From the NCBI GenBank assembly GCA_001557505.1, contig LSAX01000010.1:1302001-1366000 (forward strand): a stretch of DNA of 64,000 nt, given 5' to 3'. A model generated the notes under the pieces. It did no database searches. It saw only the letters and a program-made list of their open reading frames with translations, and was not told the origin of the DNA. Shown here one piece after another: positions 10,508 through 20,816 of this stretch. The number at the start of each line of letters is the position of its first letter. Positions within the stretch are counted from its first letter, which is position 1. Both the position numbers and the translations under genes were made by a program. Source of the DNA: Reticulascus tulasneorum. Taxonomy: Eukaryota; Ascomycota; Sordariomycetes; Glomerellales; Reticulascaceae.

Positions 10508-11853
10508 TCACAGCTCATCGTGATTGTGTCCTGCTACCTTGATCTTCATCCCCGGTATATTCCTCACGCTAAACGTCCGTGTCGAAACCATTGTCGGCCC
10601 TAGGTCATCATACGTCGTCGTCACCCCCGGCGGTGTCCACGGCTTGACCCTGCCCTGCCACACATCAATTCCCCATTTTGACAAGTCGTTCGACGTCAGG
10701 CCAGCGCCGTAGGGATACGGATACACCCTATCCTTGGAGAGCTGGTGCACCGCGCCGGCAGGATATCGTCCCGGCATGAGACCAACCTTCGCAGGCAAGT
10801 CGGGGAAGTACAGAGGGTCGACCGTCACGCATGTGAGTGTGTCGTAGTAGCCCTTCCCGAACTTCCTCAAAGTGTTGCGCAGGTCTGCGCGTTCCGTCTC
10901 GGTGGTTGCAAAGATGTAGACCATTGGCCAGCCGCGCTGTATGACGTTAGACAAGTTAACCTCGTACTTGGTATACTTCACTTACATCAAGTAACCGCTG
11001 ATGATAATACGGCATCAACTCCCCGATAACAGGTCTGGATGCCTCAAGAATAAAGTTCTCGAAAGCTTTCTCGTCCTCCAACAGCGAGAAGGTTTGAGAA
11101 TCATGCTCAGCTTGCTTGTAAGATATCACCACAGGCGACTGCACGCCCTCGGTCTTCATTACTTCAGGATCAGAGACTACGCCAAACGAGAACTCTGTCC
11201 AGTACTTCTCAACCACGCGCTTGAAAGCTTCAGCTGCCACCGTGTCATCTGCGGACAGGTACGCCACGAATACCGCATCGTCGATGACCTTGAAATTCTG
11301 TAGCGTGTCCCCATTAATCTCCCAAGGCAGAGGAAGCGATCGTTCCGCGCGACCTGCGAACTTCAGAATTCTACACGTGGTTAACTAAAGCGATGATTCG
11401 GTGGAGCATGCGGCTCACGCTTCCCGTGTTCGCGGGCCATAATGTTCAGCTATGCGGTGCCCCCCGCGCCGTGCTTCAATCGTCGGATGCTGCGTGATTG
11501 CTCTAGTCTGGCACAGGTCTGGCTGCTGAGCGCAATCAATGGTAGAAAACGACTTGTCAACCTCCTTCTGCACAGCCGCCCACTCCTCTAAGAGGCTCTC
11601 GCTTTTCAGCTCAGACGGCTACTCCAGTCAGCCAATAAATCGACTTCCGAACAGGATTCACTCATACCAATACATCTACAAAGTGTTAGTCTGGCAGTTC
11701 AGTCACAGGCTCACTTCAGAGCAACTTACATGCCACAAACGTCAGCGCATTGCTCTCATCCTTCTCATCGCCCAGGACCGCCTGCTGATCATATGCCCAA
11801 GTCAGTCGCAGTAGTATGCATAGGCAAACGCCTACTCGAAGTCTCATGATCAT
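10508..11853 (-). CDS. ER-retained protein disulfide isomerase-like protein lacking CxxC
   Basis: Model on the minus strand: exons 11730..11853, 11668..11675 (8 nt), 11419..11618, 10986..11370 and 10508..10936, 381 aa. All four introns are 48-54 nt with GT-AG ends. The protein has an N-terminal signal peptide (to about residue 21, ending TWAYD), a thioredoxin-fold a domain, b and b' type domains, and a C-terminal HDEL retention signal, so it should reside in the ER lumen. The a domain keeps landmarks of PDI (IDCAQQPDLC, then HPTIEARRGG, then YGPRTREAILKFAGRAE), but the CGHC site is replaced by Leu-Pro-Ser-Glu in VLPSELK. It therefore cannot catalyse thiol exchange there and is more likely a chaperone or adaptor. 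An in-frame upstream Met (11853) precedes a second at 11847. The micro-exon is inferred; without it the a-domain strand is lost. Confidence 0.8.
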
Positions 11854-12472
11854 AATAGTGATGGTGGAGCCATGAGCTAAAGGGCGAGACGTAGAGAAAC
11901 CGAGAGTTTATTAGGGGATGAGGAAGATGTGGTGAAATGAGCCGTGAGATTGACATCTCGAAATTCGTGGTCCTACTAGCCAAGAATTCTGCTATTGCCA
12001 GGGGTCTGAGGTCGTAATGCATGAAACTCGGATGGCACCCCGTCTTTTTGCCGACGCATCTGGGATGCCTGTGTAAATTCGACGACCCAAAGAATCCGAT
12101 GGCATGTTTCAACGTTTGCGCAATACGTCAATCGCATTTTCTGAAATGCCCATCGCGTTCATTGGAGGGCTCACGTGGATCGTAAACAGCAGCACCGCTT
12201 TTGCCACGAGTTATTCTCATGTAGACTTCAAGTAGCCACACTATTCATAGACATATTAGAGTAAATATTATAGGGAATATATAGTAAAATAGTGGGATAT
12301 TCCTTCTGGAAATTCAAGTAGCCATTCACGGGGCAAATATTACGGTAAATATAAGTGCATGGCACAACAGTTGACTAAAATACGCTTCCATTTTGCTGAC
12401 TAAAATCCTACTTATACAACCAGAAGATCAGGTAATGTGGCCGTTCTTTCAATGGCACTTGGTACTCAATCC
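11854..12472. other. Intergenic, AT-rich with a short direct repeat
   Basis: Promoter of the PDI-like gene on one side and 3' flank of the next minus-strand gene on the other. Around 12227-12324 the DNA is AT-rich and a 12-bp direct repeat occurs (12227-12238 and 12313-12324). No gene is seen. Confidence 0.55.
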
Positions 12473-14288
12473 CTACGCGTCGATGGTCATGGCCTTAAGC
12501 TCCTTCTCGAGCAACTCTACCGGTCTGAAGGTACTTCTGAACGGCCCCAAGCCGAGCTTGATGACTCTGACCGCGACACTCTCTTCTTCCGTGACCTCCT
12601 GACCATTTGCCCTGGCTCTTTCTGCTTCGATCTCTGCCACGCTCTTGACCTCCGCGAACTGCCCTACCACACCGGACTTCTCTTCGCCCCATATCTCAAA
12701 GAAAGGATAGCCGTAATTCGCGTATGACGCCGCGTCGACGGGGGTGCTGGGGGAAGGTTGGCCGGTAACAGCACAAAAGGACTCAACATCGAGGATCTGC
12801 AGGTTCATCATCACAGACGCGGCAATGTCCCAGATATCGGCGGGGTTTGGGTCCGGCGTAATGGTTTGCTGAATGAAGCCGCCGGCCGCCAGACCCATTT
12901 CCTTCACCTTCGGCGGCGCGGGAGCGCTTTTCTTTGCTGGCACGCTACGCTCTCGATCTCGGCTCCGTCGGGAGGATTCCTTCATTATCGGCATCGGTGC
13001 GGATGCCGGTGGCGGTGGCGGTGGGGCAGCAGAGCCGGCGGATGGAGCAAATCCGGTGTATTGTGGGACCACTGCCGATGAAAACATGTCAGCTGTGTCT
13101 AACTAAGGAAACGAGACGAAGAGAAAACTTACGCTGTTCTTGGGCACCCATTGAGGCCATCGAAGCATCTAAAATCGAAGCTGCTGCCATCGGAACTGCC
13201 ATCGGAGCTGCCATCTCGCAACTATACGAATCGAAGTCACAGCCGAACCCCATATCCTCACCCTCGCTCTCTTCCATCTCATCGTCCAAGGCCGCTTGCT
13301 CGCTCATGAGAAACCTCGATGCTATTCTGGCCTTCGGGGGAGGATTGTTAACCACATGCTGAACACCCACAGTGGAGAAATTTGCAGGGAAGTAAATGTC
13401 GCCGAGTTTCGTACTCTCGGAGAAGTCGATCCTATTGGTCGTGTCCGGGGGATATTTGCTGAGAGACTGTTCTTTGAGAGCAATATCAAATTCGTCTCGC
13501 ACGATCTTCTTGACATCGAGCCAGGTGCTGTCGCTGGTAATGCCGCGCTCGGCTAGTTTGAGTGTTCGAGTGATAACCTTTTGCTGTTTATCTTCGTATC
13601 GGACGTCAAATTCCGTCGGTAGGTTCCTCTTCATAGGAATTATCTCGACCTGGATGCCCCCAACCTTCTCTTCGCCCGTGACCTGAGCTTCAACCGAAAA
13701 CCCAGAGCCTTTGGGCTTGGCTACGAATTGTCGAATCTTGCCGTCCTCGGATACAATTCCATCAAGCCAGTTCTGACCGGGCACGACCATGTAGTCCTGA
13801 ATCTGCTTTCCGCTGTTAAGCATCTTCATTCGCTTCTCCTTCGTTTTTTCGTTTTCAACCATCGGGAAACCGGAGACAGCGTTCACGCCTCCGACGTAGA
13901 GCTTCAGTGCGAAGGGAACCTGGGCGGAGAAGTTGACCCACATTGCCTCCCGCTGGTACATGGGGAAGAAGACGCCGCCTTTCCTCGCCATATCCTCTGG
14001 CATCTTATGGGCGTAGTCTCGGACCTTGAAAAGGGGGAACTGGCCCAGACCCGGGGGCAGGGAGTTGGTGTCTCTGTTGTCGGGGACTCGGACGGTGCGG
14101 TTTAGTGTGATGGTCAAGGCATTCTTGTTGCTGCCGTGTGCGACGACGATGCTTGAGGCCGTGTCATTGCCGTAAGTGCTCAGACTTACAGTAATCTGTC
14201 TGTTGCTGGCGATGGGTTCGTCCTGCGTTGCCCGAAGCTCGGCCATGACTTCGACAGCATCTGCATCAGGCAGTATAGTTGTCACCAT
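12473..14288 (-). CDS. Conserved fungal protein of unknown function
   Basis: Model: exons 13133..14288 and 12473..13071 on the minus strand, 584 aa, with a 61-nt intron (GTAAGT...GGCAG). The start is the first ATG (MVTTILPDADAVEVM); an upstream GTG is ignored. There is no signal peptide or TM span. Residues about 60-330 form a mixed alpha/beta region (for example FPMYQREAMWVNFSAQVP, then YVGGVNAVSG, then QDYMVVPGQNWLDGI). An acidic Met/Ala-rich stretch (about 335-385) and a Pro/Arg/Ser segment follow. The C-terminal region (about 435-530) runs GLAAGGFIQQTI, DPNPADIWDIA, VTGQPSPSTPVDAASYANYG and PFFEIWGE. That C-terminal pattern recurs in a family I recall across filamentous fungi, sometimes wrongly labelled integral membrane protein. 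I assign no function. Confidence 0.85.
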
Positions 14289-15353
14289 TTTCACTTTATT
14301 GGGGGTTTCTGTTTAATGGGATGGGAGATATTGCGGGTTGGTGTGTGAGATGTCAGCAATGAGTGTGCGTAAACGTGATTTGATAAGTGGTTGGAGAACA
14401 GGGAGATTCCATGTCAATTGTAGGAGCTGCCTTGAGCTCTTATATAGACCGAAGAGCTTAGGACTTGGTGGTTGCCGCACACGGGGTAATATCCAATAGC
14501 TTGGAAAGCAGCCAAGTGCGTCACATCCATCGGCGTCGTGAGTCAAGGTTGCTTGCGGGGAATGCAACAGGAGCTCACCAAATCATACAAAGGAATTCAG
14601 CCTCGTCGTCAAAGAAAGATGGGTCATCAAACCATCCCCAGGTCGGTGGCTTTCCCTGCCCCACGCTAAAACATGCTAGCTCCCGCCTACAAGTTGGTTG
14701 CCTCAACTCGGATTCAGCTCTGATTGGCTGCAAAATAGCGTTGTTCTGGGTGCCTTGAGGTGCCACGCAACATTATACGCAAGAGCGCAAAACTCCAAGT
14801 CGAAATCATTGCACTTATGCTAGGAATCCAACTCAAGGCACCGCCGCCAAGCAAATGAATTAATTAGTCGCCTTGAGCCTGCGCATCATAACTAGGTACT
14901 GGTAGTGTAATTGATACCTGGTGTCCCCCCCGCCTCATTGTGGCTATCTCAGCCCGTTTATTGAAAACCGATGGCTTGCAGCACGCCGCCGAAAGCCTGT
15001 GTGCACAGCACTAAGCACATCACAATATTGGACTTATCATACCCAATTTCTTGGACATCGTTTCTTGTTGTCGCTAGTAATCAAAGTTGGTATTTTAGGA
15101 AACGCAGTTATTACATGTTTCTCAAAACCGCTTTGGCGGGACAACTGGAACTGAGCTCCTTCGTCAGACCATTCTCCCTAGCGTGACTTATACGAATATC
15201 AGAAAAGATCATGGCTTCAATCTCCCTTCCACTAATATGTTCGCTACTAGACGCGCATTAGATCCCGGAACCGGTCCGAGCATTCGATCTCCTCGGTTCC
15301 TACAGTTTATTGGTTGCTGCATCGGCGGAGCATTCCGCAGATTTCTGACCCAT
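14289..15353. other. Intergenic, no gene seen
   Basis: Promoter side of the unknown-function gene and 3' flank of the AAA gene. Open frames are below 100 codons and show no domain. Confidence 0.55.
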
Positions 15354-16830
15354 CTATTCCATCTTTCCGGAGGGCCATTCGTCTTCTAGCGTGTTGTCCA
15401 TCTCATCCCGCAGCGTCTTTGACTGACTTTGAATTGCTTTCAGGAAGATGTTACCCCGGAGAGCCTCCGATATGTCCACTTCAGGGCCATTCCTCGCGAC
15501 TGGCGCTTTCCGGCCTTGTGCCTTTTCCTCCACTTCGAAGGTTCCTTCCTCGCTCTCCACCATAACCTCGTCGGTCGTGGAACTGCTGCCACTCGGCTGA
15601 GGAGCCTCCGTCGTCGTTGTCTCGTCCGGGTGTGCGATGCCAAGAAGAGTCATGACAAACAGCTCTTTCAGATACGCGAACGTGAACCCCCCGGTCATCT
15701 TTGCGATAACGGGGCTCAACTCTTGTGGGAACTCGACCATGCCATTGTCCTTGATCTTGTGTCTCCACATCTCGGAGTAGGCGACTCGTTGCTCCTCGCC
15801 AGGAAGTTTGAAGTGATACTTTCGATCAAATCTGCTTGGCCGCTTGGAGATGGCTGGGTCTAGCCGGTCCAGATGATTCGTGGACCCGATCATGAGAATC
15901 CCATTGTTTGACTCGAGACCATCAACCTCGTTGAGGAAGTAGCTGCGAACCTTTTCTTCGACCAGACTGTCAAGGTCTTCGAAGATAAGGAGGCAAGGCG
16001 CATTGGTTCGGGCGTGGACAAAGATGCTTCGGATACAGCGTTTCGGGCCGCATCGTGCGTCGAACGACTTGACGTACAGCGCGGGCACTGGATCCGAACG
16101 AGACGCCAACGAATTGATGAGCGCCTTGATTGAGATCGTTTTCCCGTTGCCCGGAACGCCGTGCATAATGATCCCCCTTCTCCAAGGTACTCCCGTCAAA
16201 GAAGCCTTGGACATCTTTGATCAGGTTGGTTTTCATGGCCGGTTCAAGGATGACATCATCCCACGAAGAGTCTTGGACACTGTTCCAGAGGTTCTGATCC
16301 TTAGCCCAGCGGCCGTCGTCGAAGACATATACTTCCTCGTGGGGCTGCGTGGACCATATTCCAACTGCCATGAGAAGCTCGTCGGCGGTAGATTGATGCC
16401 GTTGTTGCGGGACACCTTGAGGATGCGGCGAGAGGAGGTAATATAATTTAGTCACCGCTCCGTACATCTCCTTGTATTCGACCTGGTAGAGGATGAATTC
16501 CTTTCCCTGCCACTTATACTGCCATCGGCCGAAGTGGACCTGGTCCTCCAGCGACCCAGGTTGGTTCAACAACCGAGATTGGGGTTCCTTGTAGGTTCGA
16601 GATGCGTCCCAAAGCTCAACATCTTCGAGAACGGCCGTTGCATGACCGGCAGCTGCGAATCCCATGAAGTCACTCTTGAACGGTTGGGTGCGGGTGACAT
16701 TGTGCTCTGGGTGGGTTTTGCGGAGCAACTCGAGAGTAGCCAGGTCGGTGTTGATGCGGTTGCCGCTGCAGTGTTCCTTCCAGACGTCGAAGGCCGAACC
16801 GTGGCTTGAGGATTGTGAATCGCCGCCCAT
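15354..16830 (-). pseudogene. BCS1-like AAA ATPase with internal frame break
   Basis: The minus strand encodes a fungal BCS1-type AAA protein in two overlapping frames. Frame 1 starts at ATG 16830 and gives the N-terminal domain through QNLWNSVQDSSWDDVILEPA and LIKDVQGFFD near 16207. The AAA core then continues in another frame from GVPWRRGIIMHG: Walker A GVPGNGKT, Walker B LLIFEDLDSL, sensor region GSTNHLDRLDPAISKRPSRFD, ending at TAG 15354. The usual linker between FFD and VPW (about eight residues) is missing, so the change looks like a small deletion that also shifts frame. No intron of normal length can bridge it, because conserved sequence runs right up to the break. All ATPase motifs are intact, so the damage is recent or an assembly error. 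Related proteins remodel substrates in or outside mitochondria; the target of this one is unknown. Confidence 0.7.
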
Positions 16831-18800
16831 GATTGTTTTAAAAGCTCTAAATTTTGGTGTATTTTGTGGTTGTCAAACTGACTTGAATGTATGGCTGAGA
16901 GGCAGCTAATCGCATTGGATGCGATGGATATAACAATGTGGTGTGGCAAAACTTGACGTGTCTGCTAGACACACTCTGGGAACCATTCCGTGCCAGGCCA
17001 TTCAAGGGTTCAGGCAACTATTGCTGCCTGGGACGACATTCAGCGTGGACTAGCTTACTCGAGACCAATTCGACAAGTGTGTATGCAGATCTCTTGTAAG
17101 AATATGAGTCAACCACCAACCTTTGTCGGGTCTTGTTAGTGAGGTCATGCATACCATGACTAGGAGCAGTCGATGTTTACATATGTATCTCTGTGCAGTT
17201 TCTTTTCCTACTTCAACGTAGGAATAGCCGCTGCATTAATGCTACCTTACTATTTCTTCCGGGAACTACGTTTGTTCAGTTGAACACCATGTCCTTGTTG
17301 TTTTGATATCGGGGATGGATGTGGCGTTCGGAGTCAATCCAGGTGGCGTAAAGTTGGCCTCGAGCCACTAATGCGGGGAGTTGCAGGGGTCATTTCAACA
17401 CCACCCTGGCACGTCGGGACATTGAGCGTCAAGAGCAAGGAGTACTGACGTCTCCGAGGAATCTCGATCCTCCCTCTTACCAAGTGTCAATAAGGTACGA
17501 CTTTAGCCTTTCTCGCACCATGGAAGGGGTCCGTGGAGATGTCGCGTTGGTCTCTTGCCTCGCTTTGCGAACAACTGGCGCATCATGAACATTCAACCTT
17601 TGCCGGCCTGCGTCCCAACTGCTGCTCGTTCTTCATTTCTATCTTCCTCGGCTGGGGAGGGGCAGAGGCAATCTCACCCATCAGCTGCAAATCTCTGACA
17701 AACAAAAAAGCCGAGTTCTGGTCCCGGCTTCTTCAGCAGTTCCCCGCAGTCTATTGTCCGAGAGGGTGGCATCACGATACCTTCTCTTAGCCACTAATGC
17801 CGGCAAGCAGAGGCCGGGTGGCGTGGACATCGGCTCCGCGAAGACACCTAGGCTCCATCATCAAGGTCTCTGGATGGATCCCTGTGGTTGCTCGCAAGCT
17901 GGTGACGACGCCCAATTACAATTAGCCTGCACCTGAAGCCAAGACTAACCCGCAGAGATTTTTGCGGTCGCCTGGCCGGTAGGGAAACCAGGAAATGCAC
18001 CACTGCTCTATTACCGTCGTATCCTGGAGGTACAATTTCCCAGACCAATCCAGCAAAATGGGACGTCTGGCCTTTCCGGCAAAGATGACCCCAGATTAAT
18101 ACTGGCTGTCGGTTCTCGTTCCGTTCGGACAGCTTTAAGTGGCCCTTCCGGGAGGCATTGATAAGATATCGACATATTGTACCAGAAGACCGTGGCACGC
18201 ATGGGTAGTCTGAGATGCATAAGATTGTAACCCCCGTATCAGTAGTCGAGAAGCCCCTCCCGTTAGCGGTTGAGGAACGTTGATCCGGACCTTTGGGTTG
18301 ATCTCCAGCTCGCAGAGCAATTCAGCCTCTTTCGCGCTCCATCCCAATTGGCCTTTTAACATCCCGCGATATAGCACCGCAATATTGTTCCTGCCGAAAT
18401 GCACAGGCGACCCTAAACCCAAATCTATAACACTCTACTCTGCTATAGCTTCTGTTACCAACTGGCATTGGGCTTTGCGCAACACTGTACACCCGTTCCG
18501 GTGGATGTGCCTCGGAGCTGAGATTACACTTACCAAAAATAAGCTCCTGTACTATGGAGCTCATAGAGGAGGCTCTCTCTTCGTCCGTCCTTACGACGTC
18601 TTTTAACTTACAATGATAGCTGGCCGTGCTTGCCTTATTAGCTGAGCACTTAGCTTGAGAGTCCTGATCCCGGTTAATGACCAGTCCAAGGACCTGCATC
18701 CAGGGGGGACAGCAATGTGTTATCCAAGCGATCGACCCGAAATGGCCATCCCCAAGCCATCTTGACCTGGGATTATGGCGGGGCTTACCATTCCCAATGC
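16831..18800. other. Intergenic, no gene recognised
   Basis: About 2 kb of mixed composition upstream of the beta-lactamase-like gene and the AAA gene (divergent). Minus-strand frames at 18011-18422 are open but match nothing I know. Confidence 0.45.
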
Positions 18801-18810
18801 ATATTATATA
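18801..18810 (+). promoter_or_regulatory. TATA-like box of the beta-lactamase-like gene
   Basis: ATATTATATA stands about 70 bp upstream of the chosen start codon at 18879, a spacing that supports that start over the open frame beginning earlier at 18717. Confidence 0.5.
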
Positions 18811-18878
18811 GGGGTTCGGTTCCTGCTTGGACAGGAGTTTTCGGTCCATCTTCTACTCTTTCCTTGTCGAGATTGAGT

Positions 18879-20816
18879 ATGGGCACAATGAGGGAACTAA
18901 GGGCTCTATCTTGGCTCATGCTGTCTATGCTATTGGTTCCTAGCCACGCAGCACCTCCATGTCCGTTCTTGGGACCGGTATTCCCAAAGCCACAGCGGCT
19001 GTCTGCAAATGCGGCGATTCGGGCAGCAGTTGCAGACTTGACGACATCATTCAACTCGTACGCTGCAAGCGACTCGATTTTGGCTACCAATAATTCGTGG
19101 TCGATTGAGGTTTGGACAGTGAACGAACAGAAGCCACTATTCAGTCATTACCACACCGCCACAAATCTACCAACCTTAGGCTCTTGGGGGACCACGAAAG
19201 TGGACGAGACCACTGTCTACCGACTAGGTAGCTTTTCAAAGGTCTTTACCGTATTGACATGGTTGGCCCAGGATGGTGATATTAAGTGGACAACGCCGAT
19301 CACTCAGTATGTCCCTGAGCTGGTGACCATCGAGACAGAGCAAGAGGAAGATCCGGTGCGAAACAACGACTGGGAGTCTGTAACAATTGGAGCGTTGATG
19401 AGTCAGATGTCTGGGATCATTCGGGACTGTGAGTGTGCAGCTACCTCCCACAAAGCCATGTTGCTAAGATATCCATAGACTCGCTTCTGGGCGAGCTGAC
19501 CCAAACTTATCAAGACGCACTTGTGGCAGCAGGGTTTCCTGCTCTCACCAGAGCAGAAACCCCCCAATGCGGTCAATGGCCAGTGTGTAATAAAACAGGC
19601 AAGTCACCGCGGATTGCCTGCGACGAATTGATCCGAAAGCATGCATAACTAACAGCAAGGGGTTTGCAGAGTTCTTCGAGGGTCTGCGGAAACTTCCACC
19701 GACCTTCTCGCCAGATTCACAACCGTCTTACTCCAATATTGCGTATCAGCTTCTGGGGTACGCGATGGAGAATATCGTAGGGAAGAGCTGGGAGTCGGTC
19801 TTGAATGACAGAGTTGTGCAACCTCTTGGGTTGAAACATACGTACTACAGGACGCCCAACCGAACAACTGATAGTATCATCCCGGGAAATCTGACAGAGA
19901 CTGGATGGCTGAACCAACTTGGTGATGAAGGCCCGTAAGTAATACACCTCTGCAATCTGTCTGCGGCATCTGACCAAATTCTAGGGCGGGCAGCATGTAC
20001 GCATCTGCGGCCGATATCACGACCGTAGGCAAGGCGATTTTGACTTCAAGGTTAATTCCAAAGGCAATGACGCAGCGCTGGATTAAGCCGGTCTCCTTTA
20101 CTGCCGACCCTCAGGCGGGTCTGGGGACACCATGGGGAGTCCGCAGGATACAATTAGAGGGCCACGCATACCGGCATGCGTATGGATATCAAAAAGCGGG
20201 ACGAATTGGCGACTACGCTTCCTACTTCCTCCTTCTCCCCGACTGGGATGTTGGATTCACAATCCTGAACGCAGGCGACATTCCAGTCAATCTCAATTTC
20301 GATTTTGCCGATATAATCGGGGAGCAATTGTTATCCAAGTTTGAGCAGACTGCAAGGGAGGAGGCGAGGGCGACGTTTGGCGGTACATACCAATTCAGCA
20401 GCGGTTCGGTCAACTCGTCCATGACGATTACGACGGATAACCTGCCAGGACTGAAGGTTGCATCATGGATCAACAACGGGACGGATATGAATACCGTCAT
20501 GGTGCAGCTTCGTCTCCAAACATGGGGGGCAGTGAACCCACGCGTGAGGCTCTATCCCACAGGGCTAGAGACTGTCCGGAGCGATGGCAGTAAGCAGGTC
20601 TCAATGAAGGCAGTCTACGAGAGCGAGGATGCGCCGTCGAGAGCAGGGAGACTCTTTTCAGCGGACTGCGCGAGCTGGCTGGCAGTCACGTCTGAAACGT
20701 ACGGCAGGTACCCGACGGACGAAATCGTGTTCAACTTTGATTCTGCTGGTAATGTCGTCAGCGTGGAGCCGATCGCGCTGAGAGCGGTCTACAGCAAGGT
20801 GGCAGCGGGAGGATAA
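18879..20816 (+). CDS. Secreted beta-lactamase-like serine hydrolase
   Basis: Model: exons 18879..19428, 19479..19598, 19670..19934 and 19985..20816, 588 aa. The introns are 50, 71 and 50 nt. The second begins GC (AG|GCAAGT) and ends TTTGCAG, with a CTAAC branch site; splicing gives NKTEFFEGLRK. Residues 1-25 are a signal peptide (WLMLSMLLVPSHA). The class C beta-lactamase/penicillin-binding fold shows SxxK as GSFSKVF at about 117, the Tyr-Ser-Asn triad member at about 244, and a KxG-type element in YGYQKAGRIGDY at about 380. A C-terminal beta-rich domain of about 170 residues follows, as in fungal secreted beta-lactamase-like proteins. In fungi the family includes esterases, peptidases and transacylases, so the substrate is open. 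No biosynthetic genes are adjacent. Confidence 0.9.
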
